A DNA stretch of 64,000 nt from Paenibacillus_AA sp045062745 (lineage in GTDB: Bacteria; Bacillota; Bacilli; Paenibacillales; NBRC-103111). The translations under genes and the position numbers were made by a program. Below, piece by piece: positions 8,530-16,661 of this stretch (position 1 is its first letter; every line of letters starts with the position of its first letter). Under the pieces are notes generated by a model, which was given only the letters and a program-made list of their open reading frames with translations, had not been told where the DNA came from and made no database searches. The stretch covers positions 124,001-188,000 of the forward strand of contig NZ_JBJGED010000014.1 in the NCBI RefSeq assembly GCF_045062745.1, read 5' to 3'.

Positions 8530-9405
8530 TCAATCCACATTGTTTTTGCCGAAAATTCTCAAGTTCAGCAAGCTGAAGATCATAATAATGACGAACAGCA
8601 GGAACGCCGCAGCCGAGCCGATCCCGATCTGATAAGCCTCGAAGGCGTTGCGGTAGATGTAAAGCACGATCGTGAGCAGCGACCCGTTCGGATTGCCGGC
8701 GTTGCCGCCGATCATCCAGACATCCCCGAATCGCTTCATGCTGCCGATCGTCCCGATGACGATGATGAACACGAAGATCGCGCGCAAGTAAGGGATCGTG
8801 ATGTACCACCACTTCTGAACCGGATTCGCCCCATCAACCTCCGCCGCCTCGTACAGGTCACGGGGGACACTCTGCAATCCAGCCAAGAAAATGATCGTGT
8901 TGTACCCGAGCGAGCCCCATAACCCCATAAGCACGATCGAATACTTCGAATACCTCGGGTCCGAGAACCACCCGATCTCATCAAACCCGATCCAGCCGAT
9001 GATCGAATTCATCAGGCCTTGCTCCGTCGGATAGAAGATGTACGTGAACAAAATCGCAGTCCCTACGACCGAGACGATGTTGGGCAGGAAAAACACACTC
9101 TTGAACAACCCTTTGCCCCACCGTACGCTGTTGATCAGCGAGGCCAGCACGAACGGGAACACCAGACCGGTCACTACGGACAAGAAAGCCATATAGATCG
9201 TGTTGAACACCGCCGACCAGAAGTTCGGATCCCGGACAATCCAGGCATAGTTGTTCAGGTTGCGAGCGCTGTCGGCCGCTCCGTTCGCATTGCGGAAGCT
9301 TAGGTCGAACGACGCCAGCATGGGATAGAGGAAGAAGACGGCGATCCCGAGCAGCATCGGCGCTACGAACGCGTACCCGACGAGGTCAGTCTTTTTGAAC
9401 GGCAT
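8530..9405 (-). CDS. carbohydrate ABC transporter permease (MalF/YesP type)
   Basis: A 291-residue CUT1-type permease, six helices. The N-terminus (LVGYAFVAPMLLGIAVFFLY) and the EAA loop (DLYEAAEVDGANPVQKWWYI) are typical of the sugar-1 permease family. It forms a heterodimer with the following permease and passes the ligand delivered by the lipoprotein encoded just upstream (58 bases away). Same operon as the ceramidase-like hydrolase. Confidence 0.92.
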   Translation of the reverse strand: MPFKKTDLVGYAFVAPMLLGIAVFFLYPMLASFDLSFRNANGAADSARNLNNYAWIVRDPNFWSAVFNTIYMAFLSVVTGLVFPFVLASLINSVRWGKGLFKSVFFLPNIVSVVGTAILFTYIFYPTEQGLMNSIIGWIGFDEIGWFSDPRYSKYSIVLMGLWGSLGYNTIIFLAGLQSVPRDLYEAAEVDGANPVQKWWYITIPYLRAIFVFIIVIGTIGSMKRFGDVWMIGGNAGNPNGSLLTIVLYIYRNAFEAYQIGIGSAAAFLLFVIIMIFSLLNLRIFGKNNVD

Positions 9406-9463
9406 GTTGGTTCCCTCGCTTCCGTATGTAGAAGTAGGCGGGAGAGACTCCCGCCTGCGCCGG

Positions 9464-10849
9464 TTATTTCAACAGCGACGACCAGTTCTTCGCCTTGTCC
9501 TGCTGCTGCTTCAGGAAGGCGGCGACGTCCGGAGTTTTGCCCGTAGCGGCGGAGCTGATGAACCCGTTGACCGCCGGATTGAGCTCGCTGCTGAAGTACT
9601 CGCCCACGCTGTCATGAAGGCTGGTGTGCCCGACCTCGGCGATCTTGAGCGCCTTCTGCAAGTACACGTCGTCCGGGTTCAGGAAGTCCGGGTTCTTCAG
9701 CGTAGGCGCGTTGCCGAACATCTCATAGTTGTACTTTTGATAGTCGTACCCGCCCATGAACTTCATCACTTCCCAGGCAGCTTCCAAGTTCTGCGGCTCC
9801 TTCGCCATAGTGATGCTGTCGTTCGCCACCCAGCCTTCCCCTTTGGGTCCGAGATTGAGTGTAGGTACGAACCGCTCGATCATGTCCTTCTTTCCGCTGC
9901 CTTTATAATCCGAAATGATTTTCGCACCGTTCATCTCGAGGTTGATCGCGTTCACATTTTTATCCGTCCCGAAATTCTCATTGCCCTTATTGTTCACGAA
10001 CGCCGGATGGGCGAGCTTCGCCGCTTCCCCGAGCCAGTTCATCACCTTGGCCATATTCGGGGTATCGAGCTGCCAATTAATGTTCTTATGGTCCTTCAGA
10101 TCGCCTTGGAACCCCGGGGCATCGAACGCGAACGTTAGGGTGGTGAACAGGCTGCCCGCCAAGTTATTCCCGGCAAAATAGAACCCATAGTTCATCTCGC
10201 CCGTCTTCGGGTTTTTGCCCGTCATCTTCTTCGCCTTCTCCAGAATCTCTTCCGGCGTCGGCCGCTCGGACAAGTACGGCACGCCCCAGTCGTCGAACAG
10301 CTTCTTGTCATAGATGACCATCCGCTGGCCCAGGGTAGTCGGCAAGCCGAAGCGTACCCCGTCCAGGGTTTTGTTAAATACCGAATTTTCCCATAGCCCG
10401 CTTATATAAAGGTTGGCCGGCTTGAAGGCCGGATCCTTCGCCAGCAGGTCGTCGATGCTCCTCAGCAGCCCGGCGGCATAATATTTGTGCTCGAAGCCCC
10501 CGGAAGCGAGTACGTCGATGTCTTTGGAGATCAGCAGGGATCGCATTTTGGCGTCCGCATTCTCCCAGGGAGCTACGCTCAATTCGATTTTGATGTTCGG
10601 GTACTTCTTGCTGAATTCCTGATCGAAGAACTGCTTGAGCCCCATCGTTTTTTTGCCGCTGATCGGATCGACTCCGTTCTCCAGCTGTCCGCCGGCTACG
10701 ATCACCCTCACTTTCCCGGACACGTTCGACACGACGACCCCGCTGTCCCCCGAGCCTTTGTCCGTGGTTGTCCCTCCATTCGAACCGCAGCCGAGCACCA
10801 ACAGCAACGACAAAAGAACTGCCAACATCAGCGTAAGCCTTCTCTTCAT
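9464..10849 (-). CDS. extracellular sugar-binding lipoprotein of the ABC transporter
   Basis: A 461-residue solute-binding protein of the bacterial family 1 type. The N-terminus MKRRLTLMLAVLLSLLLVLG ends in a lipobox, LVLGC, so it is lipid-anchored outside the membrane. An Asp/Ser/Gly linker follows, then the two-lobed binding fold. ATG 10849 is chosen because a GGAAAGGGG site lies eight bases upstream and the lipoprotein signal begins exactly there; frames open further upstream are an extension without a signal. It is the first gene of the operon and faces the AraC regulator. Confidence 0.92.
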   Translation of the reverse strand: MKRRLTLMLAVLLSLLLVLGCGSNGGTTTDKGSGDSGVVVSNVSGKVRVIVAGGQLENGVDPISGKKTMGLKQFFDQEFSKKYPNIKIELSVAPWENADAKMRSLLISKDIDVLASGGFEHKYYAAGLLRSIDDLLAKDPAFKPANLYISGLWENSVFNKTLDGVRFGLPTTLGQRMVIYDKKLFDDWGVPYLSERPTPEEILEKAKKMTGKNPKTGEMNYGFYFAGNNLAGSLFTTLTFAFDAPGFQGDLKDHKNINWQLDTPNMAKVMNWLGEAAKLAHPAFVNNKGNENFGTDKNVNAINLEMNGAKIISDYKGSGKKDMIERFVPTLNLGPKGEGWVANDSITMAKEPQNLEAAWEVMKFMGGYDYQKYNYEMFGNAPTLKNPDFLNPDDVYLQKALKIAEVGHTSLHDSVGEYFSSELNPAVNGFISSAATGKTPDVAAFLKQQQDKAKNWSSLLK

Positions 10850-10925
10850 GCCGAAACCCCTTTCCATAGTTGAACTGGCCATGACACCGCTATCATAACG
10901 CCGGGGGACAGCAAAAATCTTTAAC

Positions 10926-10964
10926 ATTCCCGACTCAAAATTTGTACAATCGTAAACCGGGAAT
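10926..10964. promoter_or_regulatory. inverted repeat ATTCCCG-N25-CGGGAAT, candidate AraC site
   Basis: Perfect 7-bp arms ATTCCCG (10926-10932) and CGGGAAT (10958-10964) sit between the divergent operon and the AraC gene. AraC proteins bind paired half-sites in such positions. Binding is inferred. Confidence 0.45.
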
Positions 10965-10988
10965 CGGCTTTGTTGCGGCATCGATCGG

Positions 10989-11017
10989 TTGACAGACATT
11001 CAGGGGCCTACTAGTAT
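10989..11017 (+). promoter_or_regulatory. sigma-A promoter of the AraC gene
   Basis: TTGACA (10989-10994), a 17-base spacer and TAGTAT (11012-11017) match the housekeeping promoter closely. Transcription would begin near 11024, which rules out the TTG 10989 and ATG 11016 starts and points to GTG 11052. Confidence 0.75.
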
Positions 11018-11051
11018 GAGGGGTAAAGACGGGTTTCAAGGGGGAAGGCAT

Positions 11052-11981
11052 GTGTTTAAACGGTACATGCATTTGAACTTGAAGGAAGAACTGGTCGTCC
11101 GCAGGTTGTATTCGTTTCATTACTCCGAACTGACCCGGGATTACAGCTTCCCGAGCGAAACCCACGATTTCTGGGAATTCGTCTACGTGGACAAAGGGAG
11201 TGTCGAGATTACGACCGATACTCATGTGTACCAGCTGAACCAAGGGGAGATGGTGTTTTATGCCCCGAACGAGGGTCATGCGCTGCGCACGTTCCACGAA
11301 TCCGCTCCGAACCTCTTCATCATCTGCTTTGACTGCCGTTCGGACGCGATGCAGTACTTCGCGAACAAAACGTTCCGCATCGGCAACGAGGAGCGTCGAA
11401 TCCTTTCCCGGCTGATCGAGGAGGGGCGCCGCTCGTTCATTCCGTCCACTCGTAAACCGAAGCGCACCGACCGGCTGCTGCATTGCCTGGAGAAAGCGAC
11501 TCCCTCCTATTTCGGCTCGGAGCAATTGGTGAAGATCTATCTGGAGGGGCTCCTCATCCAGTTGACCCGCAACGGGATCAAGAGGACGACCCCGCCCATG
11601 TTGACTTCTATGATCAAGCAAAAAGAAGAGATCGGCATCCCCTCCCGGCTTGAAGCGTACATCGCGAACCACTGGTCCGTATGGTTGACGCTGGAGCGGG
11701 TGTGTGCCGACTTCGCCATGAGCAAGACGTATTTGGGCTCGGTGTTCCGGCGGCATTTCGGCTGCGGAATTATCGAATTCGCCGGGCGGATCAAAATCGA
11801 GAAGGCGAAGCAGTTTCTGCGCGAGGAGACCTGCACCGTCTCCGAAATCTCCGAACGGCTCGGCTATAGCAGCATCCACTATTTCTCCCGGCATTTCAAA
11901 CGGGCTACCGGCATGTCGCCGACCGAGTATTTGAAGACGCTCAAGGCGATCGTGGTCGATCAGCCGCAAGGGCATACTTAA
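11052..11981 (+). CDS. AraC family transcriptional regulator of the sugar operon
   Basis: A 309-residue regulator. The N-terminal cupin-like half (SHETHDFWEFVYVDKG-type region and LNQGEMVFYAPNEGH) is the ligand-binding part. The C-terminal half (about residues 205-300) holds two helix-turn-helix units; the second ends in SERLGYSSIHYFSRHFKRATGMSP, the AraC signature. GTG 11052 is the start because the promoter at 10989-11017 excludes earlier codons and AAGGGGG (11038-11044) is seven bases upstream. It is divergent from the sugar-uptake operon, which it probably activates. Confidence 0.92.
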   Translation: MFKRYMHLNLKEELVVRRLYSFHYSELTRDYSFPSETHDFWEFVYVDKGSVEITTDTHVYQLNQGEMVFYAPNEGHALRTFHESAPNLFIICFDCRSDAMQYFANKTFRIGNEERRILSRLIEEGRRSFIPSTRKPKRTDRLLHCLEKATPSYFGSEQLVKIYLEGLLIQLTRNGIKRTTPPMLTSMIKQKEEIGIPSRLEAYIANHWSVWLTLERVCADFAMSKTYLGSVFRRHFGCGIIEFAGRIKIEKAKQFLREETCTVSEISERLGYSSIHYFSRHFKRATGMSPTEYLKTLKAIVVDQPQGHT

Positions 11982-12022
11982 CCTAAACTGCGCTATAAAA
12001 GTTCGATGAAGGAGTTCGCCTC

Positions 12023-13231
12023 ATGTCCACTTTGTCCGCACCGGCCACACTCGCGAGCCGCCCTCTGACCCGGGGGCTCGTGCTGTTGATGGCGATCTCC
12101 TGCGGCGTTACCGTCGCCAATCTGTATTACAATCAACCGCTGCTGGCCGACATCGGCCGGACGTTCGGCATCGACGCCCAGCGGGCGGTCTATGTCTCTA
12201 TGCTGACCCAGATCGGGTATGCGACCGGGCTCTTCCTCTTCATCCCGCTCGGCGATATCCAGGAGCGGCGCAAGCTGATCACCGGCCTGCTGCTAGCGGT
12301 GGCGGTGTCGCTCATCGGCGTGGCGACCGCGCAGACGGTCGCCTGGCTCTATGCGGCCAGCTACATCGTGGGCGTGACGACCGTCGCGCCGCAGATGATC
12401 ATCCCGCTGGCCGCGCACTTGGCCCCGCCCCCCGAGCGCGGGCGGGTGATCGGCAACGTGATGAGCGGCTTGCTCATCGGCATCCTGCTCGCCCGGACCG
12501 TCTCCGGGGCGGTCGGGGATTGGCTCGGCTGGCGCAGCATGTATGCGCTCGCCGCGCTGTTCATGTTCGCGCTGGCGTACGTGCTGCACCGCCAGCTGCC
12601 GATTAGCCGGCCGGAGATCCGACTCCGCTACCCGGCGCTCGTCCGCTCCATCGGGACGCTGATCGCGGAGCAGCGCACGCTTCGGGAAGCGGCGTCGATC
12701 GCCGCTTGCGTCTTCGGCGCGTTCAGTGTGTTCTGGACCGCGCTTACGTTCTACCTCGAGGGACCGAACTTCGGCTACGGGAGCGGGGTCGCCGGGCTGT
12801 TCGGCCTCGTCGGCGTAGCCGGGGCGGGAGCCGCACCGGTCATCGGGCGGATCGCGGACCGGATCCGCCCCCGATATATGGTCGGGGGCATGATCCTGAT
12901 CGCACTCGCCGCGTTCGCCTGCTTCTGGCTGATCGGCTCATGGATCTGGGGCCTGGTCATCGGCGTACTGCTGCTAGACCTTGGCGTCCAGGGCAGCCAA
13001 GTATCCAATCAGGCTCGCATCTACAGCCTGCAGCCGGAAGCGAGGAGCCGAATCAACACCGTCTTCATGGTGAGCACCTTCCTGGGCGGGGCGATCGGCT
13101 CGACGATCGGTGCGTTCGCCTGGAGCCATTGGGGTTGGAATGGCGTCTGCGCCGTAGGCGGCGGGCTGGCTGCAGTCGCACTGCTATTGTGGGCCGGACA
13201 CAGGGTAAGCGGTGAAGGCGGCGAGGCGTAA
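12023..13231 (+). CDS. MFS transporter
   Basis: A 402-residue major facilitator protein with about 12 helices. The first helix has GVTVANLYYNQPLLADI, typical of a widespread MFS subgroup that includes YgaY-like proteins, and the motif A loop reads PLGDIQERRKL. The start has GAAGGAG (12006-12012) ten bases upstream. It follows the AraC gene by 41 bases but has no clear tie to the sugar operon. Substrate unknown. Confidence 0.9.
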   Translation: MSTLSAPATLASRPLTRGLVLLMAISCGVTVANLYYNQPLLADIGRTFGIDAQRAVYVSMLTQIGYATGLFLFIPLGDIQERRKLITGLLLAVAVSLIGVATAQTVAWLYAASYIVGVTTVAPQMIIPLAAHLAPPPERGRVIGNVMSGLLIGILLARTVSGAVGDWLGWRSMYALAALFMFALAYVLHRQLPISRPEIRLRYPALVRSIGTLIAEQRTLREAASIAACVFGAFSVFWTALTFYLEGPNFGYGSGVAGLFGLVGVAGAGAAPVIGRIADRIRPRYMVGGMILIALAAFACFWLIGSWIWGLVIGVLLLDLGVQGSQVSNQARIYSLQPEARSRINTVFMVSTFLGGAIGSTIGAFAWSHWGWNGVCAVGGGLAAVALLLWAGHRVSGEGGEA

Positions 13232-13596
13232 ACTGGCGACATGGAGGCGGAACGGCGAGGTGTAGCCTGAGACGGAGCCGAGTTATCGTGGTGTTACCTG
13301 GACTTTCTAATCTTCTCCCAAGAGATGTAAGGCAAAGTTAACAATAAGCTAACCTCCCTTACAATGAATCGGGCATATCGGAACTTTTCGCCTTCTTGTA
13401 AGGCTATGTTTACAATTAAAGAGGGTCGCCTTCCCTATTAACATAACCTTGCCTTACAAATCGGCGGAAATGATGAAAATCTAGCCGAATTTGTAAGGTT
13501 ACTCTTATTATTTGTGAGCTTTGCCTTACAAAGCCGAATCCTCTACTTTTAAGAGAGCCCTCTATGCCTGGCTTCACACGAGCGTCAGCTCGAAAT
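13232..13596. other. intergenic region filled by a TTGTAAGG inverted-repeat array
   Basis: No gene is visible in these 365 bases. The right two thirds are AT-rich compared with the flanks and consist of three hairpin units (described as a repeat). Confidence 0.6.
13326..13532. repeat. intergenic repeat array A: three inverted repeats with TTGTAAGG/CCTTACAA arms
   Basis: Unit 1: TGTAAGG (from 13326) pairs with CCTTACA (near 13358-13364), with inner GTTA/TAAC. Unit 2: TTGTAAGGC (13396-13404) pairs with GCCTTACAA (13451-13459), with inner TATGTT (13405-13410) and AACATA (13440-13445). Unit 3: TTTGTAAGG (13490-13498) pairs with CCTTACAAA (13524-13532). The cores between arms differ. No transposase is nearby. 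Confidence 0.75.
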
Positions 13597-14211
13597 TCAG
13601 CCTCGGTGCGAACCAACGGTTCCCTTCTTTATAGATCGGGGCAATTCTTTCAATACTACCCGATAATCAACAATATTGCCGTACCTATCCGCTTCGATGG
13701 CACAGCAGCTGGTCATCATTTCTTTGAGCATCTCCCTGCCCCGCTGAACTCTCGATTTGGCGCCGGAGTAGGATAGGCCCATCTGCTCGCTCAGTTTCTT
13801 CTGGGACAACCCCTTCAATTCGGACAGCTCGAGCGCTTCCCTATATTTATCCGGCATTTGCCGGATTACGTTTTGTAACCCGAACACGGCCTCCTTGTCA
13901 GGATCCGACTCTTCATACCGGTCTTCAATCGAATGCTGATCCTGCAGTTCCTCGGTCCGCTTCACTTTGCGGAAATGATCGATGATGCTGTTCCGGGCAA
14001 TTTGGAAAAGCCAAGCACGCATTTTCTGCTCATCCCTCAAATCGTCAATTCGTCTATACGCCTTTACAAATACATTCTGAACAATATCCTCGGCATCGGG
14101 ATGATACCGGGTTTTATCCTGAACGAAATTCCTGATGGGATCGTGATGCTGCTCCCAAAGTTCTTCAAAGGTCATCCGGCGAGTATCCCCTTCCACAAAA
14201 TTTTCTGCCAT
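13597..14211 (-). CDS. SigZ-like ECF sigma factor
   Basis: A 204-residue sigma-70 family protein with region 2 (YHPDAEDIVQNVFVKAYRRI, then MRAWLFQIARNSIIDHFRK) and region 4 (MPDKYREALELSELKGLSQ, then LSEQMGLSYSGAKSRVQRG). The tail after region 4, with CCAIEADRYGNIVDYR, is typical of the SigZ group; the paired cysteines may bind metal or sense redox state. No anti-sigma gene follows. AAAAGGA lies eight bases before the ATG. It is divergent from an aldo/keto reductase, which may be a target. The gene ends close to the repeat array. Confidence 0.88.
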   Translation of the reverse strand: MAENFVEGDTRRMTFEELWEQHHDPIRNFVQDKTRYHPDAEDIVQNVFVKAYRRIDDLRDEQKMRAWLFQIARNSIIDHFRKVKRTEELQDQHSIEDRYEESDPDKEAVFGLQNVIRQMPDKYREALELSELKGLSQKKLSEQMGLSYSGAKSRVQRGREMLKEMMTSCCAIEADRYGNIVDYRVVLKELPRSIKKGTVGSHRG

Positions 14212-14278
14212 TTTGCGTCCTTTTCAATTCGCTTCCGTCACCATTAGTGTAAACCAACTTCAGGAGGGTGAAAAGGAT

Positions 14279-15295
14279 ATGAAATACAATTTACTAGGGA
14301 ATACGGGAGTACTTGTATCGGAAATCGGTCTTGGAACGATGACGTTCGGAGGCGGGGACAAGTGGGGCCTCTTCGGGTCGCTGGATGAGAAAGAAGCGGG
14401 TATCCTGGTCGATCGAGCGATGGATGCAGGTGTCAATTTCTTCGATACCGCCAATGTGTACGCCGAAGGCAGATCCGAGGAAATTCTCGGAAAAACGCTA
14501 AAAGGCAAAAGACAGCATGCCATCATCGCAACCAAGGTGAGAGGTCGAATGGGCCCCGGTCCGAACGAACTCGGCTTGTCGCGGCTTCATATCATTCGTC
14601 AAGTCGAAGATAGTCTCAAGCGGCTCGGTACGGACTATATCGATCTGTACCAAATCCACAATCCGGATCAGTTGACGGACTGGGAAGAGACACTTCGGGT
14701 GCTCGACGACCTCGTTCGCAGCGGGAAAATACGCTACATCGGCAGCTCCAACATGACCGGCTGGAATATCATGAAAACACGAGGACTGTCCCAGCTTCAC
14801 GGCCTTCATGCTTTCAAAAGCAGTCAGTCCTACTACTCCCTGGCGGCTCGCGAAATTGAAAGGGAGATCATCCCTGTTCTTCAAGACCAGAAAATGGGCC
14901 TGATCGTTTGGAGTCCGCTGGCGGGAGGTTTTTTATCGGGCAAATACTCCCGGAATGATCAAGGTACAAACGAAGACCGCCATGCCAAGCTGTCGTTTCC
15001 TCCCGTTGACAAAGAAAAGACGTTCGCCATCCTCGACGTACTCCGCGACATTGCAGAAGCGCGTGAAACGACGATAGCGCAAATTGCCCTGGCTTGGGTA
15101 CTTAACCGGCCTGTTGTCACCAGTGTGATCGTCGGAGCGAAGCGTCCCGAACAATTGCAGGATAATCTGGCGGCAAGCGGCATCCTGCTAAATCAGGCCG
15201 AATTGGCAAGGCTGGATGAGGTCAGCCGCTTGCCCATCGAATACCCGGCGTGGCCTTTCTTGGCGCAGGACGACTCGATCGTGAGAAAACTCTAA
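14279..15295 (+). CDS. aldo/keto reductase
   Basis: A 338-residue TIM-barrel NADPH-dependent oxidoreductase. The catalytic set is visible as Asp and Tyr in FFDTANVYAEGRSEEILG, Lys in AIIATKV and His in YQIHNPD. The C-terminal NADPH site is SVIVGAKRPEQLQDNL. Start ATG 14279 has AGGAGGG (14262-14268) upstream; an in-frame ATG at 14213 lies inside the divergent sigma gene region and lacks such a site. Substrate unknown. It resembles the second aldo/keto reductase at 32685 in this window. Confidence 0.92.
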   Translation: MKYNLLGNTGVLVSEIGLGTMTFGGGDKWGLFGSLDEKEAGILVDRAMDAGVNFFDTANVYAEGRSEEILGKTLKGKRQHAIIATKVRGRMGPGPNELGLSRLHIIRQVEDSLKRLGTDYIDLYQIHNPDQLTDWEETLRVLDDLVRSGKIRYIGSSNMTGWNIMKTRGLSQLHGLHAFKSSQSYYSLAAREIEREIIPVLQDQKMGLIVWSPLAGGFLSGKYSRNDQGTNEDRHAKLSFPPVDKEKTFAILDVLRDIAEARETTIAQIALAWVLNRPVVTSVIVGAKRPEQLQDNLAASGILLNQAELARLDEVSRLPIEYPAWPFLAQDDSIVRKL

Positions 15296-15332
15296 GCTTT
15301 AATTATAACCTATAGATAGCCCCGATGATTCC

Positions 15333-15373
15333 AAAAAAACCCGCTCTTCGGCCATTAGGCCCGAAAGCGGGTT
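15333..15373. terminator. bidirectional terminator between converging genes
   Basis: AACCCGCTCTTCGGCC and GGCCCGAAAGCGGGTT form a stem of about 16 bp around ATTA. On the minus strand a run of seven T follows, serving the metallo-hydrolase operon; on the plus strand the reductase transcript also ends here. Confidence 0.85.
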
Positions 15374-15393
15374 GTTCTCATCCATCATCACGT

Positions 15394-16020
15394 TCACACA
15401 TAAGGATTATGCGCCCGTTCGTAGCCGATTGTCGTCAAGCCGCCGTGGCCCGGGTACACCTTCACATCGTCCGCGAACTCGAACAACGTCCCATGGATCG
15501 ACTCCAGCAGCTCGCGCTCGCTGCCGCCCGGCAGATCGGTGCGGCCGACCGACAGCCGGAACAGCACATCGCCGCTGAACAGATGCTGGCCGGCGTACAG
15601 GAAGCTGACGCTCCCCGGGGAATGGCCGGGCGTATGGAACACCTGCAGCGCTTCCCCGTCCGGCAGCGGGATCGTCATCCCGGTATCGAGCGCGTATTCC
15701 GCGGGATCGCTCTCGATCCGGGCTCCGAGCTCCGGCCAGCGCAGCGAGCCGTTCTTCTTGGCGTCGGTCAGCCAGTCCGCCTCCGCATCGTGCAGGTAGA
15801 CCGGGCAGCCCTTCAGCTTGCGAATCTCGTCCACGCCGCCGATATGATCGAAGTGCGCATGCGTCAGCAGGATGGCGTCGATCTGCATGGCCTCGATCCG
15901 ATTGATCAGCGGCTTCGGGTTCATCCCGGGGTCGATGATCACCCCGCGGCTGCCATCCTCCGTGCTGAGCAAGTAGGCGTTCGTCCCGATCGGGCCGAGC
16001 TCGAACTTCTCGATCTTCAT
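15394..16020 (-). CDS. MBL-fold metallo-hydrolase (glyoxalase II-like, YqgX type)
   Basis: A 208-residue metallo-beta-lactamase-fold hydrolase. The metal motif THAHFDHIGG is complete; further ligands are His in FHTPGHSPGS, Asp in FSGDVLF and His in YPGHGGLT. Short proteins of this type act on thioesters or related small molecules. Its ATG overlaps the stop of the upstream thioredoxin-like gene by one base (TGATG), so the two are translationally coupled; GTG 16023 is an alternative start. A terminator follows at 15333-15373. Confidence 0.9.
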   Translation of the reverse strand: MKIEKFELGPIGTNAYLLSTEDGSRGVIIDPGMNPKPLINRIEAMQIDAILLTHAHFDHIGGVDEIRKLKGCPVYLHDAEADWLTDAKKNGSLRWPELGARIESDPAEYALDTGMTIPLPDGEALQVFHTPGHSPGSVSFLYAGQHLFSGDVLFRLSVGRTDLPGGSERELLESIHGTLFEFADDVKVYPGHGGLTTIGYERAHNPYV

Positions 16021-16586
16021 CACAGGCCGGACACCAAGTCGCGAAGCTCGCGTACGATCGTATGCTGGTAGCCGTAGCCTTCGCCGTATTGTGCGATCAT
16101 CTCGGCACGGGCGACTTTGAGCCTGTCGTCATAGCCTTCGGCCGTGCGGTCCGGGTTCTCCGCCTTGAAGCGCCGCAAGACGTCCTGAACATGCTTCGGA
16201 CGAGGCCCCCAAGTCCCGAGCGTGAACCCGCCGGTGTCCGCGAAAATCACGACCGGGATCGACTCGCCGCCATCGGTCAGGAACTGCGCCATCACATCGG
16301 GATGCTCTTCCTTGATCAGCACCTCGACCGGCATGCCGGAGTTCTCGAGCGCCCGGAACACGACCGGGATGTTGCGCACGACGTCGCCGCACCAGTCGGC
16401 CGCGATGATCAAGCACCGCAAATCGTCGCGGTTGCTCACCGATTCGAAGAATTCCTTTTGCTCGTCCGACTCCCACTGGAAGGCGTTGTAATAGTCCAGG
16501 AATTTCTCCTGGTTCTTCGTCATGCCGTCAATGAATTGCTGCGGCTCGAGGCCTTGCCCCAGCTTGTTCGCCAAATTCGCGCCCAT
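16020..16586 (-). CDS. thioredoxin family protein
   Basis: A 188-residue thioredoxin-fold protein. The active-site region reads LIIAADWCGDVVRN: the WC is kept but the second Cys of WCGPC is replaced, so it has one active-site Cys, as in other members of this thioredoxin-9-type group. The cis-Pro is in ESIPVVIF. It cannot work as a normal dithiol oxidoreductase; a monothiol or chaperone-like role is possible. First gene of a two-gene unit with the metallo-hydrolase. Confidence 0.85.
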   Translation of the reverse strand: MGANLANKLGQGLEPQQFIDGMTKNQEKFLDYYNAFQWESDEQKEFFESVSNRDDLRCLIIAADWCGDVVRNIPVVFRALENSGMPVEVLIKEEHPDVMAQFLTDGGESIPVVIFADTGGFTLGTWGPRPKHVQDVLRRFKAENPDRTAEGYDDRLKVARAEMIAQYGEGYGYQHTIVRELRDLVSGL

Positions 16587-16661
16587 CGGAATCCCTCCTA
16601 GAAAATAAGTCCATTTATCCCTTAGTGTAGCACTAACGCCTCCGGAATTCCAAGCGCACCT

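Noticed and set aside
10989..11016. TTG 10989 or ATG 11016 as start of the AraC gene
   Set aside because: Both lie inside a near-consensus promoter (TTGACA-17-TAGTAT), so they would not be on the transcript.
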